A stretch of 64,000 nucleotides of DNA from contig NZ_CP096883.1 of NCBI RefSeq assembly GCF_023273895.1, positions 310,001 through 374,000 of the forward strand. The letters are read 5' to 3'. The position numbers and the translations under genes were made by a program. Origin of the DNA: Sphingobacterium sp. PCS056 (GTDB lineage Bacteria > Bacteroidota > Bacteroidia > Sphingobacteriales > Sphingobacteriaceae). This document shows positions 46,886-56,700 of this stretch, one piece after another. Within the stretch, counting starts at the first letter, position 1, and each line of letters starts with the position of its first letter. The notes beneath the pieces were generated by a model. The model had not been told where the DNA came from. It ran no database searches and saw only the letters and a list, made by a program, of their open reading frames with translations.

Positions 46886-47389
46886 TTAAGCTTTCTGATT
46901 GAACAACTGTTCTCCCAGTAAACTTTCTTTTTCAATTTTCTTTTGTAATTCTAAAAAAGCACCGATCAATGCTTCGGGCCTTGGGGGACATCCTTGCACG
47001 TATACATCGACGGGTATAACGCGATCAACACCTTTGACTACGTGATAACCGTGTTGCCAATAAGGTCCTCCGCAATTTGAGCATGATCCCATGGAGATCA
47101 CATATTTTGGCTCGGGCATCTGTTCATATAGCTTGCGGATACGATCTGCCATTTTGAACGTTACTGTACCCGCTATAATCATCACATCTGACTGCCTCGG
47201 AGAAGGACGAGGAAATACACCTAAACGATCCAAATCATAATTTGCAGCCATGGCTCCCATCATCTCAATAGCGCAACAGGCTATTCCAAAACTGATTGGC
47301 CACATCGATGATAATCTTGCCCAATTGAGTAGGTCATCCAATTTGGCAACAATAACACCATTATTCTGTATTTGACTTTCTAAACTCAT
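46886..47389 (-). CDS. nuoB: NADH-quinone oxidoreductase subunit B
   Basis: This 167-residue NuoB/PSST protein has the ligands of cluster N2: [25 protein letters not shown] and [12 protein letters not shown]. The segment [21 protein letters not shown] is also typical. It links the peripheral arm of complex I to the quinone site. It overlaps nuoA by 4 bp (ATGA). The expected nuoC does not follow; purK does. Confidence 0.96.
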   Translation of the reverse strand: MSLESQIQNNGVIVAKLDDLLNWARLSSMWPISFGIACCAIEMMGAMAANYDLDRLGVFPRPSPRQSDVMIIAGTVTFKMADRIRKLYEQMPEPKYVISMGSCSNCGGPYWQHGYHVVKGVDRVIPVDVYVQGCPPRPEALIGAFLELQKKIEKESLLGEQLFNQKA

Positions 47390-47982
47390 GATGTTGCTCC
47401 TGGTTTTTTAAATCTCGGCTTAAAAGCTACTTTTGGAGAAGCGGATACGACATCACTCTTTGCTATAACTGTTTCTTCCTGCAGATCTTCTCTATGATTT
47501 CGCAATTGATAGGTTGCTTGGTTCAGCATATCATAAGCTGTACTTGGAATATTTACTTTTACATGTGGACGTTGATGAATCGGTTTTACCCATTCTAGAT
47601 CACCTTTTACCCAAACAAAGATCAATCCTATGATCAATATACCGACAAATAATGCCATTTCAATTAATGTAAACCAACCCCACCTCCCATCGGCTGCGAT
47701 GTATTCAGCTTGTCCAAAAACGGTCGCCCAAGGAAAAATAAAAATTAATTCGACATCAAAGAGTAAAAATATGAGTGCAATAACATAGAACCTAGGGTTG
47801 AATTGTACCCAAGAAGAGCCTACGGCATCTTCACCACATTCATATGTACTCAATTTTTGTGGTGTAGGTTTATTAACAGACAGTAATCGTGCTGCCATAA
47901 TGGTCATCGCGACTAAAAATATCCCTATCAAAATTATGATAAGTATCTTTCCGTATTCCGATAATTGCCCGGGGTCATCCAT
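47386..47982 (-). CDS. nuoA: NADH-quinone oxidoreductase subunit A with a C-terminal extension
   Basis: Three membrane helices at about residues 9-30, 67-90 and 100-125 contain the NuoA landmarks [23 protein letters not shown] and [14 protein letters not shown]. The protein is 198 residues, whereas NuoA is usually about 120-150. The extra C-terminal part (about residue 130 on) is hydrophilic and ends in a basic tail ([14 protein letters not shown]). It heads the nuoA-nuoB-purK-purE gene run. A -7 box (TAACTTTG, 47990-47997 on the minus strand) sits only 7 bp before the start codon. Confidence 0.94.
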   Translation of the reverse strand: MDDPGQLSEYGKILIIILIGIFLVAMTIMAARLLSVNKPTPQKLSTYECGEDAVGSSWVQFNPRFYVIALIFLLFDVELIFIFPWATVFGQAEYIAADGRWGWFTLIEMALFVGILIIGLIFVWVKGDLEWVKPIHQRPHVKVNIPSTAYDMLNQATYQLRNHREDLQEETVIAKSDVVSASPKVAFKPRFKKPGATS

Positions 47983-47989
47983 TGTGTTA

Positions 47990-47997
47990 CAAAGTTA
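47990..47997 (-). promoter_or_regulatory. Candidate -7 box directly before nuoA
   Basis: TAACTTTG on the minus strand is a perfect TAnnTTTG match. If used, the transcript would start at or near the initiation codon, giving a leaderless or nearly leaderless message. No good -33 box is found, so confidence is limited. Confidence 0.3.
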
Positions 47998-48164
47998 AAA
48001 AATAATTCTATTACAATTAGTACTAAGTCTAAAATACAAAAAATAAATACGATTTGTAAAAGCCTAAAATTATAATTTCATGTTTTTATGATTTCTGCAT
48101 CTTCCCTTATCAGATCTGCAGAACTAAATTGGATATCTTTTTAGAATTTTACTAAATGACATTT

Positions 48165-48200
48165 AAAAAAATACCCTAAAAATTGTCAATTTTTAGGGTA
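48165..48200 (-). terminator. Intrinsic terminator after ffh
   Basis: A perfect 13-bp stem (TACCCTAAAAATT / AATTTTTAGGGTA) with a 3-base loop. On the minus strand it is followed by a run of seven T. It is 26 bp past the ffh stop. Confidence 0.92.
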
Positions 48201-48226
48201 CAATGATTTAATAAATATGTTCTATC

Positions 48227-49564
48227 TTATTTCCCTGGCATTTTAGGCATATTTTTCATAAGTTTTGCTGCCATTGCAGGATTTGACATTTGTTTCATCA
48301 CTTTACGCATGTCACCAAATTGTTTCATCAACTTATTTACTTCATTGATATCAGTACCTGATCCCTTTGCGATACGAATGCGTCTTTTTTGATCAATAGC
48401 ATCCGGATTTTCTCTTTCAAATGGTGTCATGGAATCAATAATTGCTTCAATTGGTCTAAATGCATTATCATCTACTTCAATGTCTTTCATCGCTTTACCC
48501 ACACCTGGTATCATTCCCATCAAATCTTTCATGTTACCCATTTTTTTGATTTGTTGGATTTGTGATTTAAAGTCATTGAAGTCAAATTTATTCTTGCGGA
48601 TTTTCTTTTGAAGTTCAGCAGCTTGTTTTTCGTCAAATTGCTGTTGTGCGCGTTCTACTAAAGATACGACGTCACCCATACCCAATATACGGGAAGCCAT
48701 ACGTTCTGGATAAAACACGTCTAATGCATCCATTTTCTCGCCCGTACCTATAAATTTAATTGGCTTGTTGACAACAGATTTAATTGACAATGCGGCACCA
48801 CCACGGGTATCACCATCTAATTTTGTCAAAACAACACCAGTGAAATCTAATCGATCATTGAAGGTTTTTGCAGTATTAACAGCATCTTGTCCTGTCATAG
48901 AATCGACAACAAAAAGAATTTCATGCGGTTGTGTAGCTTCTTTTACAGCTGTGATCTCCACCATCAAGGGTTCGTCAATAGCCAAACGACCTGCTGTATC
49001 AATAATAACAACATTGTGTCCACTTCTCTTTGCTTCTTCAACACCTGCTTTTGCAATCGCAATAGGATCTGTTGAATGACGATCTACATATACAGGAACA
49101 CCAACTTGGCTAGCTAACACTTCCAATTGGTCAATAGCTGCTGGACGATAAACATCACCAGCTACCAATAATGGTTTCTTTCCTTTTTTATCTTTTAGAT
49201 ATAGCGCTAACTTTCCCGAGAATGTCGTTTTACCTGCTCCATTTAAACCAGCAATGAGTATAACTGTCGGATTTTTAGAAACTTCTAACTCGGTAACAGT
49301 GCCTCCCATTAATGCTGTCAACTCATCATTCATGATCTTAGTCAACAATTGTCCAGGTGAAATGCTTGTTAGTACGTTTTCTCCTAATGCTTTTTGTTTA
49401 ACATCGTCAGTAAATGTCTTTGCAGTTTTATAATTCACATCGGCATCCAATAATGCCTTACGAATTTCTTTCATCGTTTCTGCAACGTTGATCTCGGTAA
49501 TACTACCTTGGCCCTTTAAAACCTTAAAGGCTCTATCTAATTTATCCTGTAAGTTTTGAAACAT
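48227..49564 (-). CDS. ffh: Signal recognition particle protein Ffh
   Basis: This 445-residue protein has an N-terminal helical bundle. The GTPase domain has P-loop GLNGAGKTTFSGKLA near residue 105, DVYRPAAIDQL, DTAGRLAID and TKLDGDTRGGAALS. A methionine-rich M domain follows, ending MKNMPKMPGK. It targets nascent membrane proteins to FtsY and the translocon. On the minus strand a TAACTTTG -7 box (49596-49603) lies 31 bp before the start. Confidence 0.98.
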   Translation of the reverse strand: MFQNLQDKLDRAFKVLKGQGSITEINVAETMKEIRKALLDADVNYKTAKTFTDDVKQKALGENVLTSISPGQLLTKIMNDELTALMGGTVTELEVSKNPTVILIAGLNGAGKTTFSGKLALYLKDKKGKKPLLVAGDVYRPAAIDQLEVLASQVGVPVYVDRHSTDPIAIAKAGVEEAKRSGHNVVIIDTAGRLAIDEPLMVEITAVKEATQPHEILFVVDSMTGQDAVNTAKTFNDRLDFTGVVLTKLDGDTRGGAALSIKSVVNKPIKFIGTGEKMDALDVFYPERMASRILGMGDVVSLVERAQQQFDEKQAAELQKKIRKNKFDFNDFKSQIQQIKKMGNMKDLMGMIPGVGKAMKDIEVDDNAFRPIEAIIDSMTPFERENPDAIDQKRRIRIAKGSGTDINEVNKLMKQFGDMRKVMKQMSNPAMAAKLMKNMPKMPGK

Positions 49565-49595
49565 GATAATTGTAAGTCTATGCTAATATAAAAAG

Positions 49596-49603
49596 CAAAG
49601 TTA
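49596..49603 (-). promoter_or_regulatory. Candidate -7 box upstream of ffh
   Basis: TAACTTTG on the minus strand matches TAnnTTTG exactly. It is about 31 bp before the start codon; no clear -33 TTTG was found at 19-21 bp. Confidence 0.35.
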
Positions 49604-49654
49604 AAAAAATTGTCGGAAGCTGAAGCATATAGAATTCAATTCCAAGCGTTAAAC

Positions 49655-49696
49655 ATAAAAAAAAGCGAATATTGATAAAAATATTCACTTTTTTAT
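49655..49696 (-). terminator. Intrinsic terminator after the YugP-type peptidase gene
   Basis: AGTGAATATT and AATATTCGCT (minus strand, one mismatch) form a stem around a short loop. It is followed by a run of eight T. Confidence 0.82.
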
Positions 49697-49718
49697 GCTG
49701 TAAGTATACTTAAAACAA

Positions 49719-50402
49719 TTAATCTCTTCTTCCAAATAATAGGGAAGCATAATATAATAGAGTAACTAACGCACTTAATGCTGCTACTACGTAGGTCATA
49801 GCTGCCCATTTTAAGGCATCTCTGACACCTTCATCTTCTGCCGCACTATGTGTTACACCGTTATTACTCAACCAAGCTTTTGCACGATTTGACGCATCAA
49901 ATTCTACAGGTAGCGTCACGAAACTAAATATTGTTGTAATGGCTAGCGCTGCGACACCTATTGCTAAGACAATATAATTTTGTGAAAAGGCCATTAATAT
50001 AACACCTAACATCAAAACCCATGATGTCAATTTTGAGGCGAAGCTCACCATTGGTACCATCGCTGATCTAAATCCTAACCATTTATATGCTGTAGCATGT
50101 TGCACAGCGTGCCCACATTCATGAGCAGAAACTGCAGCAGCTGCTATACTTCTGCCGCTGTACACTTCAGGACTCAAATTTACCGTCTTATCAGCTGGGT
50201 TGTAATGATCCCCTAAACGATCGGGAATCGAAACTACTTGCACATCATAGATCCCATTGTCCGTCAACATTTTTTGAGCAATTTCCCCTCCTGTCAATCC
50301 ACTTGTCAATGGAATTTCAGAATATTTTTTAAACTTATTTTTAAATCGGGTTTGTACGATCAGGCTCACCACCATGATCCCTATAAATAAAATCCAATAC
50401 AT
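49719..50402 (-). CDS. YugP-family (DUF2268-unrelated) neutral zinc metallopeptidase, membrane-bound
   Basis: This 227-residue protein has an N-terminal membrane helix (residues 2-16). The zinc motif HECGH occurs in AAVSAHECGHAVQHATAYKWL at about residues 92-96. Two or three more hydrophobic segments follow (about 115-160 and 195-220). The pattern VQVVSIPDRLGDHYNPADKTVNLSPEVY is typical of the family. Substrates are unknown; relatives are probably membrane-proximal proteases. It is bounded by terminators on both sides and appears monocistronic. Confidence 0.9.
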   Translation of the reverse strand: MYWILFIGIMVVSLIVQTRFKNKFKKYSEIPLTSGLTGGEIAQKMLTDNGIYDVQVVSIPDRLGDHYNPADKTVNLSPEVYSGRSIAAAAVSAHECGHAVQHATAYKWLGFRSAMVPMVSFASKLTSWVLMLGVILMAFSQNYIVLAIGVAALAITTIFSFVTLPVEFDASNRAKAWLSNNGVTHSAAEDEGVRDALKWAAMTYVVAALSALVTLLYYASLLFGRRD

Positions 50403-50554
50403 AATATTTTCCTTGTTTTTGTAAATGCTTAATCAAAATATATTCCACCTTACCATAGTAGACAAAATTTCATACACTAATGTACTAAAATCATCCGCGA
50501 ATCCATAATGGAACGATAAGTGAAACAAAAATATGACATTATTACAGATAAAGT

Positions 50555-50594
50555 TAAAATAAATGGGATGAACTTCTGCAGTTCATCCCATTTT
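50555..50594 (-). terminator. Intrinsic terminator after the sigma-factor gene
   Basis: A perfect 14-bp stem (AAATGGGATGAACT / AGTTCATCCCATTT) with a 5-base loop. On the minus strand the tail is T-rich (ATTTTAACTTT). Confidence 0.88.
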
Positions 50595-50620
50595 ACAAAT
50601 TATTATTTTTTCAGTATGTC

Positions 50621-51211
50621 TTATCCGATCTGCAACATCAAACTTTGTCCTTCTATCATTTTTCTTAGGTTTGCCAATGCATAACGCATACGACCTAATG
50701 CTGTATTGATACTTACCTCAGTAATATCTGCAATATCTTTAAAACTCATATCACAAAAATGTCTCATAATTAAAACTTCTTTTTGATCATCTGGAAGTTT
50801 TTGAATCATTTTTTTCAAATCAATATCCCTTTGCTCCTTGAGCATTTTGGACTCTACATTTTCATCACTAAAGTCTAATACATCGAAAATATCAAATCCT
50901 TCGGTATTGACAATATTCGGAGCTCTTTTCTCTTTTCTGAAATGATCAATAATCATATTGTGTGCAATGCGCATAACCCAAGGTAAAAACTTACCTTCAT
51001 CGTTATACTTACCGCCTTTTAATGTATTGATTACTTTTATAAAAGTTTCTTGAAAAATATCTTCTGCAAGATATTCATCTTTTACTTTCATATAAATGGA
51101 GGTATATATTTTAGATTTATAACGTTCTAACAAAGCTGCTAACGCTGTTTCTTTACCATCTAAATATATATGGATTAATTCTTGATCCGTTTTTTTATTT
51201 AAAACACTCAT
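50621..51211 (-). CDS. ECF-type RNA polymerase sigma factor
   Basis: This 196-residue protein has region 2 (YLAEDIFQETFIKVINTL, then FLPWVMRIAHNMIIDHFRKEKR). Region 4 (LPDDQKEVLIMRHFCDMSFKDIADITEVSINTALGRMRYALANLRK) has a clear helix-turn-helix. No anti-sigma gene is adjacent, so the signal is not evident. In this phylum similar stand-alone sigma factors are highly conserved. It is transcribed on its own and ends at a strong terminator. Confidence 0.93.
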   Translation of the reverse strand: MSVLNKKTDQELIHIYLDGKETALAALLERYKSKIYTSIYMKVKDEYLAEDIFQETFIKVINTLKGGKYNDEGKFLPWVMRIAHNMIIDHFRKEKRAPNIVNTEGFDIFDVLDFSDENVESKMLKEQRDIDLKKMIQKLPDDQKEVLIMRHFCDMSFKDIADITEVSINTALGRMRYALANLRKMIEGQSLMLQIG

Positions 51212-51389
51212 ACTTCACCTATTTTTAGCAGTTACCAAATTAATTTAACTAAAACCTGTTCAAAAAAGTAAATGTATTCCGTATAGTAAGATATTTATGA
51301 AGTGATCAATTTTTGTATACTCAAAACAAGAGAAAATTATCGAGTAATCAAATTATTACAATATTATTTAAGACTTTTTAACATTTGCA

Positions 51390-51428
51390 CAAAAAAAAGC
51401 GCCTTGATTCAACTCTAAGGCACTTTTC
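51390..51428 (-). terminator. Intrinsic terminator after glyA
   Basis: On the minus strand, AAGTGCCTT and AAGGCGCTT form an almost complete stem with an 11-base loop. A run of eight T follows. Confidence 0.88.
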
Positions 51429-51449
51429 CATATAGCAATATGTTATATT

Positions 51450-52721
51450 TTATTTGTAAAGAGGGAATGCTGCCATCAATTCTTTTACTTTAGAATGGAT
51501 TTTAGCAAGCTCTGAATCATTTGATGCATTTACAATAGCTGCATCAATTAGTTCTCCAATTTGGATAATCTCTGTTTCTTTGATACCACGTGTCGTGATC
51601 GCAGCTGTACCGAAACGAACACCTGAAGTAACAAATGGAGAACGAGAATCAAATGGAACCATATTTTTGTTTGTAGTAATACCTGCTTTTCCTAAAACAG
51701 CTTCTGCTTCTTTACCAGAAATATCTTTATTTCGTAGGTCTACCAACATCAAATGATTATCTGTACCACCAGAAATAATTTTATAATCTCTTTCGACGAA
51801 GAATTGTGCTAGAGTAGCCGCATTTTTCTTAACTTGAACAATGTATTCCATATATTCGTCAGAAAGCGCTTCACCATAAGCAATTGCTTTAGCTGCGATG
51901 GTATGCTCCAAAGGTCCTCCTTGTGTACCAGGGAAAACAGCTAGATCCAACAATTTTGTAATAGTACGAGTTTCGCCCTTTGGTGTTTTTACTCCCCAAG
52001 TATTTTCAAAATCTTTGCCAACCATAATCATACCACCACGAGGTCCGCGAAGGGTTTTATGTGTAGTTGTAGTTACGATATGACAGTGAGGAAGTGGATC
52101 ATTTAATAATCCTCTTGCGATAAGTCCTGCTGGATGAGAAATATCGGCTAAAACTAAAGCGCCAATTTCATCAGCAACTTTTCGGATTCGTGCATAGTCC
52201 CAGTCACGAGAATAAGCTGAAGCACCACAGATAATCATTTTCGGTTTTTCACGAAGTGCCGTTTCTTCTAATTGTTCATAATCAATTAGACCAGTTTCTT
52301 CTTTTACACCGTAAAACAAAGGTTGGTAAATTTTACCTGATAAATTCGCTGGAGAACCGTGCGTCAAGTGACCGCCATGAGATAAGTCAAGACCTAAGAT
52401 TTTATCACCAGGCTTGATCGTTGCTAAAAACACAGCGGCATTTGCCTGTGCTCCTGAATGTGGTTGTACATTTACCCATTCAGCACCAAATAATTGTTTT
52501 GCACGATTAATGGCAATAGTTTCGATTTCATCGACTACCTCGCAACCACCATAGTAACGTTTTCCCGGTAAGCCTTCAGCATATTTATTTGTCAAAACTG
52601 AACCTGCAGCTTCCATAACTTGTTTTGAAACGAAGTTTTCTGATGCAATTAATTCGATACCTTCTTCTTGGCGTTTAAGCTCATCAGCTATCAAATTGAA
52701 AATGGCTTGATCTCTTTCCAT
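51450..52721 (-). CDS. glyA: Serine hydroxymethyltransferase
   Basis: This 423-residue fold-type-I PLP enzyme has [27 protein letters not shown] and [10 protein letters not shown]-like [18 protein letters not shown]. The PLP lysine is in [14 protein letters not shown] near residue 225. It interconverts serine and glycine with tetrahydrofolate, feeding one-carbon metabolism. On the minus strand a perfect -7 box (TATCTTTG, 52766-52773) lies about 45 bp upstream. Confidence 0.98.
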   Translation of the reverse strand: MERDQAIFNLIADELKRQEEGIELIASENFVSKQVMEAAGSVLTNKYAEGLPGKRYYGGCEVVDEIETIAINRAKQLFGAEWVNVQPHSGAQANAAVFLATIKPGDKILGLDLSHGGHLTHGSPANLSGKIYQPLFYGVKEETGLIDYEQLEETALREKPKMIICGASAYSRDWDYARIRKVADEIGALVLADISHPAGLIARGLLNDPLPHCHIVTTTTHKTLRGPRGGMIMVGKDFENTWGVKTPKGETRTITKLLDLAVFPGTQGGPLEHTIAAKAIAYGEALSDEYMEYIVQVKKNAATLAQFFVERDYKIISGGTDNHLMLVDLRNKDISGKEAEAVLGKAGITTNKNMVPFDSRSPFVTSGVRFGTAAITTRGIKETEIIQIGELIDAAIVNASNDSELAKIHSKVKELMAAFPLYK

Positions 52722-52765
52722 TGTTTTAATCTAGTATAAAATATGAATATTATGATTTTAGTCTA

Positions 52766-52773
52766 CAAAGATA
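52766..52773 (-). promoter_or_regulatory. Candidate -7 box upstream of glyA
   Basis: TATCTTTG on the minus strand matches TAnnTTTG exactly. The nearest TTTG-like sequence is 24 bp further upstream, slightly too far for a standard -33 box. Confidence 0.35.
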
Positions 52774-52851
52774 GTATAATACTTAAAAAAGGCTTCACAA
52801 AACGCCCTTTATTATTACAAAATATCATAAAATCACCTAATTTATTAAAAT

Positions 52852-52956
52852 ATGACAAAATCAATATTCTTAATTCGTAACGAATTACTTCAACGTCATC
52901 AACAAGAAGACTTGAAGAAGCGACACAAGTTGTATAATAAAGATTATCGATATTGA
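52852..52956 (+). CDS. Possible small open frame (34 codons), uncertain
   Basis: The ATG at 52852 opens MTKSIFLIRNELLQRHQQ and ends 16 residues later after a very basic segment (KKRHKLYNKDYRY). It lies in the otherwise empty 399-bp gap between glyA and the HesB-type gene. It contains a perfect 17-bp dyad (TAATTCGT-A-ACGAATTA, 52871-52887). There is no clear ribosome binding site, and coding is unproven. The rest of the gap shows nothing beyond the glyA -7 box and TAATTTTG at 53087. Confidence 0.2.
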   Translation: MTKSIFLIRNELLQRHQQEDLKKRHKLYNKDYRY

Positions 52957-53086
52957 CATGTTAGGTCATCACAAATTTTTTGTCTGCTCGTTAAGTCCTG
53001 TTGCACAAAAGGTAAGGATCAGAATTATAGCAGTGTATAATCAATGTCATAAATTTGTAGCTCTCTTATTTTCTATTAAAATTATG

Positions 53087-53094
53087 TAATTTTG
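53087..53094 (+). promoter_or_regulatory. Candidate -7 box upstream of the HesB/IscA-type gene
   Basis: TAATTTTG matches TAnnTTTG exactly, 26 bp before the start codon. The TTTG at 53054 is 29 bp away, too distant for a normal -33 box. Confidence 0.35.
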
Positions 53095-53120
53095 TTTAAG
53101 TTGGTTAAAATATTATCACG

Positions 53121-53474
53121 ATGAGTACAGAGACTATAACAGAGAAAGCTCCTTTAACATTAACTGATGGAGCAATAAAGGAATTAAAAAAGCTGAAAGA
53201 TCAACAAGAAATTTCAGATGATTTTGGATTACGTATTGGTGTTGAAGGTGGTGGTTGTTCTGGAATGAGCTATATTTTAGGTTTCGACCAGAAAAAAGAA
53301 GGGGATAGCGAATACAGTATTGCAGGAATTAGAGTTTTTATGAATAAAGCACACGGTTTATATCTGGCAGGAATGGAAGTTGACTTCAGAAATGGCCTGG
53401 ATGCGCGTGGATTTACTTTCAATAATCCCAATGCCTCAAGTACATGTGGCTGCGGAAGCTCTTTCTCCGCATAA
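53121..53474 (+). CDS. HesB/IscA-family iron-sulfur carrier protein
   Basis: This 117-residue protein has the three family cysteines in GGCSGMSY (about residue 50) and the C-terminal CGCGSSFSA. The conserved LTDGAIKELKKL start is also present. A-type carriers deliver Fe-S clusters to target enzymes. Whether this is the IscA, ErpA or SufA equivalent cannot be told from the sequence. It is monocistronic, ending at a hairpin. Confidence 0.93.
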   Translation: MSTETITEKAPLTLTDGAIKELKKLKDQQEISDDFGLRIGVEGGGCSGMSYILGFDQKKEGDSEYSIAGIRVFMNKAHGLYLAGMEVDFRNGLDARGFTFNNPNASSTCGCGSSFSA

Positions 53475-53492
53475 AAAATTAAAGATATAATC

Positions 53493-53525
53493 CAAAGCCC
53501 GATATTCGCTGGATATTGGGCTTTG
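53493..53525 (+). terminator. Terminator-like hairpin after the HesB/IscA-type gene
   Basis: CAAAGCCC-G-ATAT and ATAT-T-GGGCTTTG pair around a 7-base loop. The T-tail is short (TTCGTTTT), so efficiency is uncertain. Confidence 0.7.
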
Positions 53526-53713
53526 TTCGTTTTACAAAAACGTACCTTCTGATCAATACCGAATGCTACAAATGTAGTTTTTTTGACTAAAAAGTACATT
53601 AACTCTGCGTCAAAGAGGAATACATATGCCTTAAAACTGTTCATTTTTTAACTTTCAGCTTTCAGCTTAATTGATTAAATTAGCGACCTTTAGAAAAAGA
53701 TTACGAGACACCG

Positions 53714-56700
53714 ATGTATAAAGAATATAAGCAGCTTAATTTGCCGGAAATAGGCAAAGAAATATTGACCCGTTGGGAACAGGAAAAAATATTCGAAAAA
53801 AGTATCACAAACCGTCCAGGAAATAAACCTTACACATTTTATGAAGGCCCTCCTTCGGCTAATGGTATGCCCGGTATTCACCATGTGATGGGTCGTACGA
53901 TTAAGGATATCTTCTGCCGTTACAAAACTCTAAAAGGATTTCAAGTAAAACGTAAGGGTGGATGGGATACTCATGGGCTTCCAATCGAACTTGCTGTCGA
54001 AAAGAAATTGGGGATTACAAAAGAAGACATCGGTAAAAAAATAACTGTAGAAGAATACAATGATGCCTGTCGTACGGAGGTCATGAAATATACTGATGTA
54101 TGGAATGATCTGACTACTAAAATGGGTTATTGGGTAGATCTTGAAAACCCATATGTGACATATGAAAATAAGTATATCGAAACACTCTGGTACCTTTTAA
54201 AAGAATTTTACAAAAAAGGCCTTCTCTATAAAGGGTACACTATACAGCCTTACTCCCCTGCTGCAGGTACAGGATTGAGTTCGCATGAATTAAATCAGCC
54301 CGGTACTTACAAAGATGTGAAGGATACTACTATTGTTGCTCAATTTAGACTCATCAACAATCAATTACATCCAGCAATCGGTACTCTGGTAGAAGATACA
54401 GCCGAGGATGTAGCTTTCATCGCATGGACGACTACACCTTGGACACTTCCGTCCAATACTGCTTTGATTGTTGGGAAAAAAATCTCTTACGTAAAAATTA
54501 AAACTTTCAATCAATATACAGGTGCACCAGTTTCTGTTATACTGGCAAAAGATTTAATTTCAAAACATTTCAAGGCTGAAGGAAAAGACGCTTCGTTTCA
54601 AGATTATAAATTAGGGGATAAAGTTATCCCTTGGGAAGTGGCCGCAACTGTTACTGGTGAGGAGCTTGTTGGTCTACGTTATGAGCAATTAATGCCCTAT
54701 ATTACTTCAGATGAACTGCAAGAAAGGGCTTTCCGTGTAATCCCAGGTGATTTTGTAACTACAGAAGATGGTACGGGTATCGTACATGCTGCTCCTACTT
54801 ATGGTGCAGATGACTTTAGAGTAGCTAAAGAACAAGGTGTACCCGGAATTTTGATTAAGGATGAAAATGGAAAAGAGGTTCCAACAGTAGATCGTACTGG
54901 TCGTTTTGTAAAAGAAATTACTGACTTTGCTGGTCGTTTTGTGAAAGAAGAATATTATTCGGATGCTGAACGTGCTGATAAAGATTTCCGTCCTACTGAT
55001 GTACTCATTGCAATTAAACTAAAAGAAGACAACAAGGCTTTTGATGTCAAAAAATATGAACATACATACCCACACTGCTGGCGTACAGATAAACCGGTTC
55101 TATACTATCCATTGGATAGCTGGTTTATTAAATCTACAGCAGTTAAAAATGATCTAGTTGCTCTTAATAAAACTATTAATTGGAAACCTGAGGCAACTGG
55201 CACAGGGCGTTTTGGTAATTGGTTAGAAAATTTAGTTGACTGGAACTTATCACGTTCTCGTTACTGGGGTACTCCACTTCCAATCTGGCGTTCTGAAGAT
55301 GAAAATGAAGAAATATGTGTAGGCTCTATGCCTGAATTAAAATCTTTATTAGAGGCTTCTTTAATATCAGATGTTTTATCAGAAAAAGAAAAAGAAACAA
55401 ACAAATCATATTTAGATAAATTCGGTACGGAGCAACTTGACTTACACCGTCCATATGTAGACGATATCATCTTGGTATCCGATGCTGGTCAAAAATTATT
55501 CCGTGAACCAGACTTAATCGATGTTTGGTTTGATTCTGGTGCTATGCCTTATGCACAATGGGGTCTGGATTATGAAAAATTAGCAAATGGAGAAGCGCTA
55601 CCTTTCAAAGATGGATATAAAGAAGCATTTCCTGCAGATTTCATTGCTGAAGGTGTGGATCAAACACGTGGTTGGTTCTTCACACTTCATGCGATATCCA
55701 CGATGCTTCAAAAATCTGTTGCTTTTAAGAATGTGGTATCTAATGGTTTGGTTTTAGACAAAAACGGTAATAAAATGTCTAAACGTCTTGGTAATGGTAT
55801 TGATCCATTTGCAACGTTAGATAAATATAGTGCTGATGCTACTCGTTGGTATATGATCAGTAATGCATCTCCGTGGGATAACTTAAAGTTTAACGAAGAG
55901 GGATTGGACGAGGTACGTCGTAAGTTTTTTGGGACTTTATATAATACATATGCTTTCTTTGCTTTATATGCGAATATTGATAAATTCAGTTATGCGGAAG
56001 CAGATATCGAGCTAGCGAATCGTCCTGAAATCGATCGTTGGGTAATTTCATTATTAAATAGTTTAACGAAAGAGGTAGATGAGTATTATGCAGAATTCGA
56101 ACCTACAAAAGCCGCTCGTGCAATACAAAATTTTGTTGATGAGCATCTAAGTAATTGGTATGTTCGTCTTTGCAGACGTCGCTTTTGGAAGGGCGAATAT
56201 TCGGAAGATAAAATATCTGCCTACCAAACACTTTTTACTTGTCTGGATACCATTGCAAAGTTAATGTCTCCGATATCTCCTTTCTTTTCAGATCAATTAT
56301 ACTTGGATCTGAATAACACAACAGGAAAAGAAACTTTTGAATCTGTACATTTAGCTAATTTCCCAATATATCACGAGCAATTGGTTGATAAAGATTTGGA
56401 AGAACGCATGTCCTTGGCTCAAGATATCTCATCATTGACGCTGTCACTGCGCAAAAAAGTAGGCATCAATGTTAGACAGCCATTAAATAAAATATTACTT
56501 CCAGTATTAGATAATAGTTTCCAAGAGCGGGTTGAAAAGGTAAAAGATTTGATACTTTCGGAGACTAATATCAAAGATATTCAATTCATTACGGATACTA
56601 CAGGTATCATCAAGAAAAAAATAAAGCCAAATTTCAAAGCTCTTGGCTCGAAAGTTGGTAAAGACATGAAGTTAGTGTCTGCAAAAATCAATGCGCTTTC

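Noticed and set aside
48765-49079. Plus-strand open frame of 104 codons within ffh
   Set aside because: It lies antisense to the GTPase domain of ffh and has low-complexity composition without motifs.
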